From Erythrobacter aureus (GTDB lineage Bacteria > Pseudomonadota > Alphaproteobacteria > Sphingomonadales > Sphingomonadaceae), in NCBI RefSeq assembly GCF_003355455.1, contig NZ_CP031357.1, positions 350,501 through 414,500 on the forward strand: 64,000 nucleotides of DNA, written 5' to 3'. The notes beneath the pieces were generated by a model that saw nothing but the letters and a program-made list of their open reading frames with translations, was not told where the DNA came from and searched no databases. Below, piece by piece: positions 36,783 to 45,534 of the stretch (position 1 is the first letter of the stretch; each line of letters begins with the position of its first letter). A program made the position numbers and the translations under genes.

Positions 36783-38486
36783 ATGAAACGCCTTGCATTT
36801 GCCGCCTGTTCGGCACTGCTGCTCACCGCCTGCCAGGATCTCGGCCAGGTCGACAATGGCACCGACGCGCTCGACCTGCCCGACGTCGCCGACGGAACGA
36901 TCTCCGAAGAGACGATGAAACGCGTGACCGAACGGCTTTCATCCGATGAGTTCGAGGGCCGTGCGCCCGGCACCGCGGGCGAGGAAAAGACCGTCGCCTA
37001 TCTGATCGAGGAATTCGAGAAGGCCGGCCTTACACCCGGCAACAACGGCAGCTGGGTCCAGGACGTGCCCCTGGTCGAAATTACCGGCAGGGATTATGCC
37101 CCGCTGACCATCTCCGGTGGCAAGGATGGCGACATGCAACTCGCCTACAGCACCGACTGGGTCGGCGTGACCTATCGCGAGGATGCCGAAACCACTCTCG
37201 AGAATAGCGAACTGGTCTTCGTCGGATACGGCGTCAACGCGCCCGAGAAGGGCTGGAACGACTATGACGGCGTGGACATGACGGGCAAGACCGCGGTCAT
37301 CCTGGTCAACGATCCCGATTACGGGACGGAGACGCTCGAAGGTCCCTTCAACGGCAAGGCGATGACCTATTACGGCCGCTGGACCTATAAGTATGAGGAA
37401 GCCGCCCGCCAGGGCGCGGCGGGCGCCATCATCATCCACGATACCGAACCGGCCAGTTATGGCTGGAACGTCGTCGAAAGTAGCTGGTCCGGCCCGCAGG
37501 CCTATGCCTCGCGCGGCGACAATCCGCCGCCGATGACGCAGGTCAATGGCTGGGTACAGAAGGAAAAGGCGCGCGAAATCCTGGCGGCCGCAGGCCAGGA
37601 TCTCGACGAGCTGATGGCCGCCGCGCGTAAAAAGGACTTCGCAGCCGTCCCGCTGGGCCTCACCGCGTCGACCAGCTTCTCGAACGATATCCGCACCTTC
37701 GCTTCGCAAAATGTGATCGGCATCCTGCCGGGAAGCGAGCGCGCGGACGAATACGTCATGCATACGGCGCATTGGGACCATCTCGGACGCTGCACGCCCG
37801 CTCCCGATGGCGACGATATCTGCAACGGCGCGGTCGACAATGCGACCGGGACCGCAGCGCTGGTCGCGCTGGCCGAAGCCCATGCCAAGGCGGGGCCGGC
37901 CAAACGCAGCCTCGTCTTTCTCGCCGTAACCGCAGAGGAATCGGGCCTGCTGGGTGCGGATTACTACGCCGCGAACCCGGTTTTCCCGCTCAACCGGACG
38001 GTAGGCGGCATCAATATGGACGCCTTCCTGATGGCCGGTACGGCCAAGGATGTGACCGTGGTCGGGCCGGGCAAGTCGCAGCTCGACCTGTTCCTCGACA
38101 AGGCGCTGATGAACGACGACCGGGTGACGACGCCCAATCCCAATCCCGAAGCGGGCTATTATTACCGTTCGGATCACTTCGCCTTCGCCAAACGCGGCGT
38201 ACCGATGCTCTATCTCGATGGCGGCGAGGACCTCGTCGAAGGCGGCGCGGAAGCGGGCGCCGCAGTGGCGGCCGACTATCGCGAAAACCGCTATCACGGA
38301 CCCAAGGACGAATACGATCCGAACTGGGATTGGTCGGGTGTGATGAGCGATCTTGCGCTGTTCTATCGCATTGGCCGCATGCTGGCGGATTCGACCAGCT
38401 GGCCGAACTGGAACGAGGGCGACGAGTTCAAGGGTACGCGCGACGAGGACTGCGCCACCGAGGGCGCTGGCTGCGCACCTGCCTGA
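36783..38486 (+). CDS. M28-family aminopeptidase lipoprotein
   Basis: A 567-residue zinc peptidase. Start at 36783 gives a lipoprotein signal (LLLTAC, Cys17). An inserted PA domain (around GAAGAIIIHDTEPASYGW) precedes the M28 catalytic domain with zinc ligands in HTAHWDHLG, GAVDNATGTAAL and TAEESGLLGADYYA. It likely releases N-terminal residues from peptides in the periplasm or at the outer membrane. Confidence 0.92.
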   Translation: MKRLAFAACSALLLTACQDLGQVDNGTDALDLPDVADGTISEETMKRVTERLSSDEFEGRAPGTAGEEKTVAYLIEEFEKAGLTPGNNGSWVQDVPLVEITGRDYAPLTISGGKDGDMQLAYSTDWVGVTYREDAETTLENSELVFVGYGVNAPEKGWNDYDGVDMTGKTAVILVNDPDYGTETLEGPFNGKAMTYYGRWTYKYEEAARQGAAGAIIIHDTEPASYGWNVVESSWSGPQAYASRGDNPPPMTQVNGWVQKEKAREILAAAGQDLDELMAAARKKDFAAVPLGLTASTSFSNDIRTFASQNVIGILPGSERADEYVMHTAHWDHLGRCTPAPDGDDICNGAVDNATGTAALVALAEAHAKAGPAKRSLVFLAVTAEESGLLGADYYAANPVFPLNRTVGGINMDAFLMAGTAKDVTVVGPGKSQLDLFLDKALMNDDRVTTPNPNPEAGYYYRSDHFAFAKRGVPMLYLDGGEDLVEGGAEAGAAVAADYRENRYHGPKDEYDPNWDWSGVMSDLALFYRIGRMLADSTSWPNWNEGDEFKGTRDEDCATEGAGCAPA

Positions 38487-38509
38487 TCCGCGAGCCGGAG
38501 AGCCGATCC

Positions 38510-39502
38510 ATGCCCTTCAAGATGCCGCCCGAATGGGCGCCGCAGGACTGGTTATGGATCGGCTTTCCGCACGATGCCGAGGAATGGCCGGGCGTGCTCC
38601 CGCGCGCGCAGGAGCAGATTGCGGCTTTCGCCAACGCCGTGGCCGAAAGTGGGCAGCAGGTCCGCCTGCTGGTGCGCGATGCCGCTAACGAGGCCCGCGC
38701 ACGCCAGCTTGTGACCGGCAGCGTGAAGCTGGAGCGCCGCGCCTATGGCGATGTCTGGCTGCGCGATACCGGGCCGCTGGTGCGGTGTGACGACCAAGGC
38801 AATCGGGCCGCGCACCGTTTCGGCTTCAACGGCTGGGGCGGCAAATATCTGATGGAAGGCGACCAGACGATCGGCGCCGAACTCGCCGGGGATGCGGACC
38901 TGCCGCTAACGGTGGCCGACTGGATACTTGAGGGCGGAGCGATAGACGGCGACGGCACCGGTCTCGTCGTCACGACCGAGCAATGCCTGCTCAACCCCAA
39001 CCGGAACCCGCAGCTTTCGCGCGAGGAGATCGAAGGGCGCCTGATACGCGATCTCGGCTTTACCCGGGTGCTCTGGCTGGGCGATGGATTGATCAACGAC
39101 CATACAGACGGCCATGTCGACAATCTCGGCCGCTTCGTCGCTGCCAATACGCTGTGCCTGCCGCGCGCGACTGGCAGCGACGATCCCAATGCGGCGATTT
39201 ATGCCGATGCCAGGCACCGCGCCGAGGGTGCGGGCGTGACGGTGAAGGATATCCCTTCGCCCGGCCTGATCACCAGCGGCGATCACATCGAACCCGCCAG
39301 CTACGCCAATTTCGCCATCACCAGCCATCTCGTCGTGGTCCCGACCTTCGGCAGCCCGCATGACGAGGACGGCGTAGCGGCCATCGCCGAACTCTTCCCC
39401 GATCGCGCGACCATCGGCCTGCCGGGCGATGCGGTCTTGGCAGGCGGCGGCGGCTTCCACTGCGCCAGCCAGCAAATGCCGTCCGCCCGATGGCGCCCTT
39501 AA
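38510..39502 (+). CDS. aguA: Agmatine deiminase family protein
   Basis: A 330-residue guanidino-group-modifying enzyme (porphyromonas-type peptidyl-arginine deiminase fold). Conserved pieces: AYGDVWLRDTGP, FGFNGWGGKY, LEGGAIDGDG, NDHTDGHVDN and the C-terminal nucleophile GGGGFHCASQQMP (Cys ~318). It would hydrolyse agmatine to N-carbamoylputrescine. Substrate assignment rests on family similarity. It follows the M28 gene by 23 bp with GGAG upstream of ATG 38510; amino acids released by the peptidase are a possible but unproven link. Confidence 0.9.
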   Translation: MPFKMPPEWAPQDWLWIGFPHDAEEWPGVLPRAQEQIAAFANAVAESGQQVRLLVRDAANEARARQLVTGSVKLERRAYGDVWLRDTGPLVRCDDQGNRAAHRFGFNGWGGKYLMEGDQTIGAELAGDADLPLTVADWILEGGAIDGDGTGLVVTTEQCLLNPNRNPQLSREEIEGRLIRDLGFTRVLWLGDGLINDHTDGHVDNLGRFVAANTLCLPRATGSDDPNAAIYADARHRAEGAGVTVKDIPSPGLITSGDHIEPASYANFAITSHLVVVPTFGSPHDEDGVAAIAELFPDRATIGLPGDAVLAGGGGFHCASQQMPSARWRP

Positions 39503-39536
39503 CGATTCATTAGGGCTTGGAGCGGACAATGCGTGC

Positions 39537-39665
39537 ATGGCCAAGGCTACCGCTCTCACTCGCACTCACGTTGCTCCGCACCCGGTGGCAGACATCGCGC
39601 GAACGCTAATCGTTTGCGGCTGTGGCCTCGCACTGGCTCTTGCCGGACCGGTGCTGCCGTTCTGA
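39537..39665 (+). CDS. Possible 42-residue membrane peptide
   Basis: Short open frame after the deiminase: a polar N-terminus (MAKATALTRTHVAPHPVADI) then one hydrophobic helix ending AGPVLPF. No clear ribosome-binding site. It is included because size, hydrophobic end and position are gene-like; it could be chance. Confidence 0.35.
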   Translation: MAKATALTRTHVAPHPVADIARTLIVCGCGLALALAGPVLPF

Positions 39666-39669
39666 GCGG

Positions 39670-40416
39670 TTAGCCGAAAGCCTTCCAGAGCGCTGCAACC
39701 GCAGCTCCGCCCAACACCGCACCCACGCAGATGCGCCAGGTCCGGTCCTCTATGCGTCCGGAAGCTTTGTTGCCGAGCCAATTGCCGACCAAAATCGCCG
39801 GAAACAACAGGATGGCCAGGACAGCAAGCGTCCAGTCGAGCACGCCCATGGCCGCGCCGCTCACCAATCCCGTGGTCGATGCGCAGGTGAAGATCAGCAG
39901 CATCGATGCCTTGGCGGTTTCACGCGGAATATCGCGCCCCACATAATAGGGTACGACCGGCGGGCCGGGCATTCCCGCGTAACCGGTCATCAAGCCGCTT
40001 AGCACACCGACTCCGCCAGTCGTCGCCGGATGATGATCCAAGGCGCCGCGGCGCGGGAGCAGAACGGCCGCGAAGGCCGACAGCGCGATAAAGGCGATCA
40101 CCACGCGCGCAAGGGCGGGCGCGGTGATGCTGAGGATATACAACCCGACCGGGGTCGACACCGCGACCAGCGCAATAATGATCCACGCCGATTTTTCCGC
40201 ACTGCGCAGCAAGCGCCGGATTTCCGACATGCCGATGAACACCGACAGGAAATTCGTCAGCAATACGGCTTCCATCGGTAACAGCGCCAGTGCGAGGATC
40301 GGCACCAGCAGGATGGCCATGCCGAAGCCGGTCAGCCCGCGCACGAAGGCCGACACGAAAGCTGCCACCAGCGCGGCGACGATGGCCGCCCCGCCATACC
40401 CTGCGAGAAGGTCCAC
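39670..40416 (-). CDS. TauE/SafE-family permease
   Basis: A 248-residue membrane protein with about eight hydrophobic segments in the duplicated TauE/SafE fold (GLTGFGMAILLVPIL in the first half, GLMTGYAGMPGPPVVPYYVG in the second). The family exports sulfite or sulfonate-related anions or takes up organic anions. Substrate unknown. It ends 4 bp before the deiminase-side small frame, convergently. Confidence 0.92.
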   Translation of the reverse strand: MDLLAGYGGAAIVAALVAAFVSAFVRGLTGFGMAILLVPILALALLPMEAVLLTNFLSVFIGMSEIRRLLRSAEKSAWIIIALVAVSTPVGLYILSITAPALARVVIAFIALSAFAAVLLPRRGALDHHPATTGGVGVLSGLMTGYAGMPGPPVVPYYVGRDIPRETAKASMLLIFTCASTTGLVSGAAMGVLDWTLAVLAILLFPAILVGNWLGNKASGRIEDRTWRICVGAVLGGAAVAALWKAFG

Positions 40417-40425
40417 GCGGTGGCC

Positions 40426-42456
40426 CTAGCTTTCGCGCAGATCGGGCGGGGTCGCGCCATCCTTGAGCATGGCGATCGCCTCGTCGAGGTTCATCACGCG
40501 CTGCTCCTTCTCGCCCAGAGTTCGCACCGCAACCGTGCCCTCCTCTGCCTCGCGTTTGCCCACCACCAACAGGTGCGGGACCTTGGCAAGACTGTGTTCG
40601 CGCACCTTGTAGTTGATCTTCTCGTTGCGCAGATCGCTTTCGACGCGGATGCCCGTTGCTTCCAGCTTGGCTACCGCTTCCCTGGCATAGTCGTCGGCGT
40701 CCGAAACGATCGTCGCGACCACCGCCTGCACCGGGGCGAGCCACACGGGAAGGCGGCCGGCGAAGTGTTCGATCAGGATGCCGATGAAACGCTCGTATGA
40801 CCCGAAAATCGCACGGTGGAGCATGACCGGGCGATGCTTCTCGCCATCCTCGCCGACATAGCTCGCATCGAGCCGTTCGGGCAGCACGCGATCACCCTGG
40901 ATCGTACCGACCTGCCAGGTGCGGCCGATGGCATCGGTGAGGTGCCATTCGAGCTTGGGCGCATAGAACGCGCCTTCGCCGGGCAGTTCCTCCCAGCCGT
41001 AGGTCTCATTGTCCATGCCCGCTTCGGCCACCGCATCGCGCAATTCCTGTTCGGCGCGGTCCCAATCCGCGTCCGACCCAAGCCGCTTCTCGGGACGCAG
41101 CGCCAGCTTGATTTCGTATTTGAAGCCGAAGTCCGAATAGACCTCGTCCGCCAATTTGCAGAAGGCGCGAACTTCCTCGACCACCTGGCTCTCGGTGCAG
41201 AAGATATGCGCATCGTCCTGGGTGAACTGGCGCACGCGCATCAGCCCGTGCAGCGCGCCATGCGGCTCGTTGCGATGGCAGCAGCCCATTTCGCCCAGCC
41301 TAATCGGCAGGTCGCGGTAAGAGGTGATGCCCTGCTTGAAAACCAGCACATGCGCCGGGCAATTCATCGGCTTGATCGCCATCCAGTCGGCATCGCCGGC
41401 GACCTGCGGATTGGCTCCCTTGCCGCCATTATCGTCGCCCAGCCCTTCGACCTCGGGGACGATATCGGGCACGGCAAACATGTTCTCGGCATATTTGCCC
41501 CAGTGGCCCGACTGCTCCCACTGGCGCACATCCATCAGTTGCGGCGTCTTGATCTCGCGATAGCCCCCGCCATCCATCTTGCGGCGCATATACGCCTCCA
41601 GCTCGCGCCAGATGCGATAGCCCTTGGGGTGCCAGAACACGCTGCCATGCGCCTCTTCCTGCAAATGGAACAGGTCCATCTCGCGGCCCAGCTTGCGATG
41701 GTCGCGCTTGGCCGCCTCCTCCAGCCGGTGGAGGTGGGCGTCGAGCTGCTTCTTGTTGAGCCAGCCCGTGCCGTAGATGCGCGTGAGCTGCGCATTCTTC
41801 TGGTCGCCCCGCCAATAGGCCCCGGCCACGCGCATCAGCTTGAAGGCCTGCGGGTCGAGCTTGCCGGTCGAGGCGAGGTGCGGGCCGCGGCACATGTCGA
41901 GCCAGTCCTCGCCCGACCAGTAGACCGTCAGATCCTCGTCCTCGGGCAGTTCCCTGGCCCATTCGGCCTTGAAGGTCTCGCCTTCGGCTTCCCACTTGTC
42001 GATCAGCTGCTGGCGGCTCCACACTTCGCGCCTGAGCGGCTTGTTGGCCTTGATGATCTCGCGCATCTTCTCCTCGATCGCGGGCAGATCGTCCATGCTG
42101 AACGGTTCGCGCGTATCGGGCGCCTTTACATCGTAATAAAAGCCATCGTCCGTCGCCGGACCGAACGTGATCTGCGTGCCCGGCCAGAGCGCCTGCACGG
42201 CTTCAGCGAGCACATGGGCAAAATCGTGGCGTGCGAGTTCGAGTGCGTCATCCTCGTCGCGGCTGGTGATCAGCGCCAGTTCCGCATCGCCATCGAAGGG
42301 GCGATTGATGTCGCGCAGCTCGCCATCGACGCGCGCGGCGATGGCGGCCTTGGCGAGACCGGGACCGATCGCGGCAGCGACATCGGCAGGCGTGCTGCCA
42401 CGTTCCATTTCGCGCACCGATCCATCGGGCAGGCTGATCTTGAGCAGTTCCGTCAT
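40426..42456 (-). CDS. thrS: Threonyl-tRNA synthetase
   Basis: A 676-residue class II synthetase. ATG 42456 begins the TGS domain (TELLKISLPDGSVREMERG). The editing domain contains HDFAHVLAEAVQALWPGTQ. The catalytic core has zinc ligands in MNCPAHVLVF and HRNEPHG, plus GLMRVRQFTQDDAHIFC. The anticodon-binding domain ends the chain. It lies 9 bp from the permease on the same strand. Confidence 0.98.
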   Translation of the reverse strand: MTELLKISLPDGSVREMERGSTPADVAAAIGPGLAKAAIAARVDGELRDINRPFDGDAELALITSRDEDDALELARHDFAHVLAEAVQALWPGTQITFGPATDDGFYYDVKAPDTREPFSMDDLPAIEEKMREIIKANKPLRREVWSRQQLIDKWEAEGETFKAEWARELPEDEDLTVYWSGEDWLDMCRGPHLASTGKLDPQAFKLMRVAGAYWRGDQKNAQLTRIYGTGWLNKKQLDAHLHRLEEAAKRDHRKLGREMDLFHLQEEAHGSVFWHPKGYRIWRELEAYMRRKMDGGGYREIKTPQLMDVRQWEQSGHWGKYAENMFAVPDIVPEVEGLGDDNGGKGANPQVAGDADWMAIKPMNCPAHVLVFKQGITSYRDLPIRLGEMGCCHRNEPHGALHGLMRVRQFTQDDAHIFCTESQVVEEVRAFCKLADEVYSDFGFKYEIKLALRPEKRLGSDADWDRAEQELRDAVAEAGMDNETYGWEELPGEGAFYAPKLEWHLTDAIGRTWQVGTIQGDRVLPERLDASYVGEDGEKHRPVMLHRAIFGSYERFIGILIEHFAGRLPVWLAPVQAVVATIVSDADDYAREAVAKLEATGIRVESDLRNEKINYKVREHSLAKVPHLLVVGKREAEEGTVAVRTLGEKEQRVMNLDEAIAMLKDGATPPDLRES

Positions 42457-42556
42457 GTCACTCGTCGTCCGTTTGCTTGGCGAGCGCCATGGCACAGGCG
42501 CGCTTAGCCTTGAAGCGGCGTTTGCGAAGATTTTGCGATTTCGGGGGAAACGCCAA

Positions 42557-42620
42557 CCGCCCGAAACCGGGCGGCGGTGGATCGCTTATGCCGCGACCGA
42601 CCGCCCCCGGTGGCCCGGGG
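42557..42620. other. Two GC-rich hairpins between thrS and the PhoD-like gene
   Basis: 42557-42574 forms CCGCCCG/CGGGCGG with loop AAAC, and 42605-42620 forms CCCCGG/CCGGGG with loop TGGC. Both lie in the 233-bp gap 42457-42689, within 135 bp downstream of the phosphatase stop. They could slow or end its transcript although no T-run follows. No gene seen in the gap. Confidence 0.45.
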
Positions 42621-42689
42621 TGGTGGTAGTCGTGGCTATGATCCGCATATGCGCCATGGGCTGCGAGATAGCGGGCGCCGGTCGGTTTC

Positions 42690-44357
42690 TCAACCCACCT
42701 CGAGCGTGCGGCTTCCCGCGAGCGTGGTGATACGCTTGGTCGATACGACACCGGCGCCCTTTTCGCGCACGCTCGAAAGGAAGCGGTATTCGCTCGACGC
42801 GCTGCCGGGCGTGAGTTCGACTGCCATGTAGCCGCGATGCGATCCGTCCATCCATTTGAGTTGACGGTTGTGGGCGACGATCGCCCGCTCCACATCGCGC
42901 GGATCGAGATGGGTGAGATAGGTTTCGAATCCGGGCGAAGTGACCGAGTGGCCGCCGAATTCGACGCCGACCTTTTCGCCCCCATGGTCGAGATCGAACG
43001 CCCAGGCATTATGCGTGTCGCCTGCCAGGCTGACCAGGTTCGCATTGGCCCCCAGAGCCGCCTCGAACACGCGCCCGCGCGCAGCGGGGTAGCCATCCCA
43101 TGCGTCCATATTGAGCGGCAGTTCGGCGCGGCTTGCCATGGCGCCCGCGAGAATACGCTGGCGGACGAAATCGGGGAGGTCTGCGGGAAGGTTGTCGGTC
43201 AGGCTGGTCGCGCTGGCGAGCCGCCCCATCAGAACCTGCTGGACGAGCACCTGCCACGGCTTGCCCGCCGACGCGGACCGCTTGAGACCGTCGGCCAGCC
43301 AGCCCTGTTGTCGCATGCCGAGGAGTTCACGGTCGGCACCGCGATAGTCTCCGTCGCGGAAGGCGACGAGCGCGGCCATCGCATCTTCGGGGGAGGTTTT
43401 TCCCGCAAGGATCTTGCCGATCGAGAATTGTTCGGCACGCGCGGTCAGGCGGGTTTCGAGCCGGAAGAGAGTGGCGAGATCGCCGACCTCGTAGGCCGCC
43501 CATGGCTCGTCCGACACCGGCATCCATTCGCGATAGGCCCTGGCGGCGGCAGCCTTGCGAACAGACCATTCGCCTTCGGTATCGGGCTGGTGGTTCTGCG
43601 CGCCCCCTTCCCAGGAATCATTGCTGCTCTCGTGGTCGTCCCAGCCCGAAATCATCGGATACAGTTGATGCAATCTCCGCAGATCGGCATCCGCACGATA
43701 GGTCGCATAGCGCAGGCGGTAATCGGAGAGAGCGACGGTTTCGCTCGCCGGAAACAGCATGCGGCCCGGTTGGGCCTCCGCGTTCGAAGGATAGGTGCCG
43801 GGGCCGTATTCGTAGAAATAATCGCCCAGATGCAGGGCGCAATCGAACCCGCCATCGGCCGCGGCATGAGCATAGGCGTTGAACCAGCCGAAGCCGATGT
43901 TGGAGCAGGAGAAGACCGCCATGCGGAATTTCTCCGTCGCGCCGACAGGGAGCGTTTTCGTCCGCCCGACATCGGAATGCGACCCATCGGGCGCGGTAAA
44001 GCGATAATAATACCAGCGACCGGGCTCGAGCCCCTCGGCCCAGGCCTTGCAGCACCAGTCATTGTCCGCGCTGGCGGTAACCGAACCGCCCGACGCCGCA
44101 GTGGCAAAATCTATCGAATCGCTGACCTGGAAGTCGAGCCGCGTGTCTTGCGTAGCGGCGTAGCGCGTCCACAGCAGGACGCGGCCCGGCCCGGGCTCGC
44201 CACTGGCAATGCCGTGCGTGAATCCCGATGCGCCGGAGTTCAACCCAGCCGATAGCGGTGCGCCCACCAGCCCTGCGCCAAGCATGCCCCCCTTCAGCAA
44301 GCTGCGGCGATCAAGCGCGGGGATACCGGCGGCGGCAGGCGGTTCGGTAGCGATCAT
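42690..44357 (-). CDS. Tat-exported alkaline phosphatase D (PhoD-like)
   Basis: A 555-residue phosphodiesterase/phosphatase. Start ATG 44357 is preceded by GAGGAG. A twin-arginine signal (DRRSLLKGGMLGAGLVG) fits Tat export of a folded, metal-loaded enzyme. Metal-ligand regions FSCSN, LHLGDYFYEYG, GWDDHESSND and SLAGDTHNAWAF are in PhoD order, including the Cys after the first beta-strand that binds iron in PhoD. It should scavenge phosphate from organic esters in the periplasm. No Pho box identified by eye. Confidence 0.93.
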   Translation of the reverse strand: MIATEPPAAAGIPALDRRSLLKGGMLGAGLVGAPLSAGLNSGASGFTHGIASGEPGPGRVLLWTRYAATQDTRLDFQVSDSIDFATAASGGSVTASADNDWCCKAWAEGLEPGRWYYYRFTAPDGSHSDVGRTKTLPVGATEKFRMAVFSCSNIGFGWFNAYAHAAADGGFDCALHLGDYFYEYGPGTYPSNAEAQPGRMLFPASETVALSDYRLRYATYRADADLRRLHQLYPMISGWDDHESSNDSWEGGAQNHQPDTEGEWSVRKAAAARAYREWMPVSDEPWAAYEVGDLATLFRLETRLTARAEQFSIGKILAGKTSPEDAMAALVAFRDGDYRGADRELLGMRQQGWLADGLKRSASAGKPWQVLVQQVLMGRLASATSLTDNLPADLPDFVRQRILAGAMASRAELPLNMDAWDGYPAARGRVFEAALGANANLVSLAGDTHNAWAFDLDHGGEKVGVEFGGHSVTSPGFETYLTHLDPRDVERAIVAHNRQLKWMDGSHRGYMAVELTPGSASSEYRFLSSVREKGAGVVSTKRITTLAGSRTLEVG

Positions 44358-44458
44358 GGGCGTCTCCTCTCTCTCCCGCCTGCCTGCTCCCGATGACGCT
44401 ACAGAGACAAGGGAAATCGAGCACACGGAAGACGATATCGGCATTTTGGAAAGTATGC

Positions 44459-44490
44459 TTGACAAATCCTAGAAGAGCATGTAAATGCTC
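44459..44490 (+). promoter_or_regulatory. Sigma-70-type promoter overlapping a palindrome
   Basis: TTGACA at 44459-44464, a 17-bp spacer and TAAATG at 44482-44487. A perfect palindrome GAGCAT-GTAA-ATGCTC (44475-44490) covers the -10, a natural place for repressor binding. It precedes the three-gene operon that ends with an XRE regulator, so autoregulation is a fair guess. Confidence 0.6.
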
Positions 44491-44517
44491 CTTGACACCA
44501 AGGAAAGGATCATTGCC

Positions 44518-44700
44518 ATGACCAGGACCGAGCAAGCTCTCATCTGGGCCGCCGGGATCATCGCCTTCGCGGTGTTCGGCGCATTCGGGCTCGTGCCGCA
44601 GGATGTCGCCAGATACGGCGTAATCGCCCTGCCTGCCCTCGCCGCCGTCTCGATCTTCACGCAGCGCCCCTGCGCGCCCTGCGGAAAGATACGAGCATGA
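44518..44700 (+). CDS. Small membrane protein with C-terminal CxxC motif
   Basis: 60 residues. ATG 44518 is chosen because the upstream ATG 44485 lies within the promoter. Two hydrophobic helices, then QRPCAPCGKIRA with a Cys-x-x-Cys pair. No family recognised. Overlaps the next gene by ATGA (44697-44700), so translation is coupled. Confidence 0.65.
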   Translation: MTRTEQALIWAAGIIAFAVFGAFGLVPQDVARYGVIALPALAAVSIFTQRPCAPCGKIRA

Positions 44701-45272
44701 GCGGAGGTGAACCGATCGCCTCGACCCGTTCGCAAGGGTTCTGGGTCGGCATCTATCTGGCCAGCGTGGGAGTGATCGGCGCCCTCAAGCTGACCGACGC
44801 CATCGACGGGCCGACAGGCTTCATCCTGCTGGCCATTGCCACAGGCGCGCTCATGATCCCGATGCGGCGCGCCGGTGCCTGCACCAGCGCGGCCATGGCG
44901 ACCTACAACCGGCGGGTCTTACTAAGCAGCTTCGGCTACGTGCTCGGCCTCGGCATCGCGGTGACGCTATGGAACGGTTACGAGCTGTCGAGACCGCTCG
45001 TCTTCGCGATTTCGCTGCTGCCGACCCTCCCGACCTTCGGGATCATCTGGGCGATGGCCCGCTATATCGCGGAGGAACGCGACGAGTACTTGCGCCATCG
45101 CACGATCATGGCGGCACTCGTCGCCCTAGGCTTCGTGCTTGCCATCGGCATCTTCTGGGGGTTCCTCGAGATGTTCGAACTGGTGCCGCACATCTGGGCT
45201 TGGTGGGTCCTGCCCGTCTGGGCGCTGGGTCTCGGCATGGCGCAGCTCTGGCAGAAGGTGCGCGGGTCATGA
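44697..45272 (+). CDS. Multi-helix membrane protein of unknown function
   Basis: A 191-residue protein with about five hydrophobic segments and charged loops (RYIAEERDEYLRHRT). No catalytic motif visible. The arrangement of a membrane protein followed by a small XRE regulator is common for little-studied membrane/XRE pairs. It overlaps both neighbours by ATGA. Confidence 0.8.
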   Translation: MSGGEPIASTRSQGFWVGIYLASVGVIGALKLTDAIDGPTGFILLAIATGALMIPMRRAGACTSAAMATYNRRVLLSSFGYVLGLGIAVTLWNGYELSRPLVFAISLLPTLPTFGIIWAMARYIAEERDEYLRHRTIMAALVALGFVLAIGIFWGFLEMFELVPHIWAWWVLPVWALGLGMAQLWQKVRGS

Positions 45273-45478
45273 AAAACCGCCTCAAGGTCCTGCGCGCCGA
45301 GCGCGACTGGAGCCAGCAGGACCTCGCCACGCGGCTCGACGTCTCGCGCCAGAGCGTCAACGCGATCGAGACCGGGCGCTACGACCCGTCCCTCCCGCTT
45401 GCCTTTCGCATCGCCGACGTATTCGGCCTGGCCATCGAAGAAATCTTCCTGCGCGAAGAAAAACCCACCGCCGATTGA
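45269..45478 (+). CDS. XRE-family helix-turn-helix regulator
   Basis: A 69-residue, single-domain Cro/C1-type regulator: MKNRLKVLRAERDWSQQDLA with helix-turn-helix TRLDVSRQSVNAIETGRYDPS and the tail IFLREEKPTAD. This short YozG-like type usually sits with membrane proteins and represses its own operon. Last gene of the coupled three-gene unit. Confidence 0.9.
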   Translation: MKNRLKVLRAERDWSQQDLATRLDVSRQSVNAIETGRYDPSLPLAFRIADVFGLAIEEIFLREEKPTAD

Positions 45479-45534
45479 CACCGCCCCTTCGATCCACGAC
45501 CAGAGCGACACAGGGATCGAAGGGTTTTTCTATC

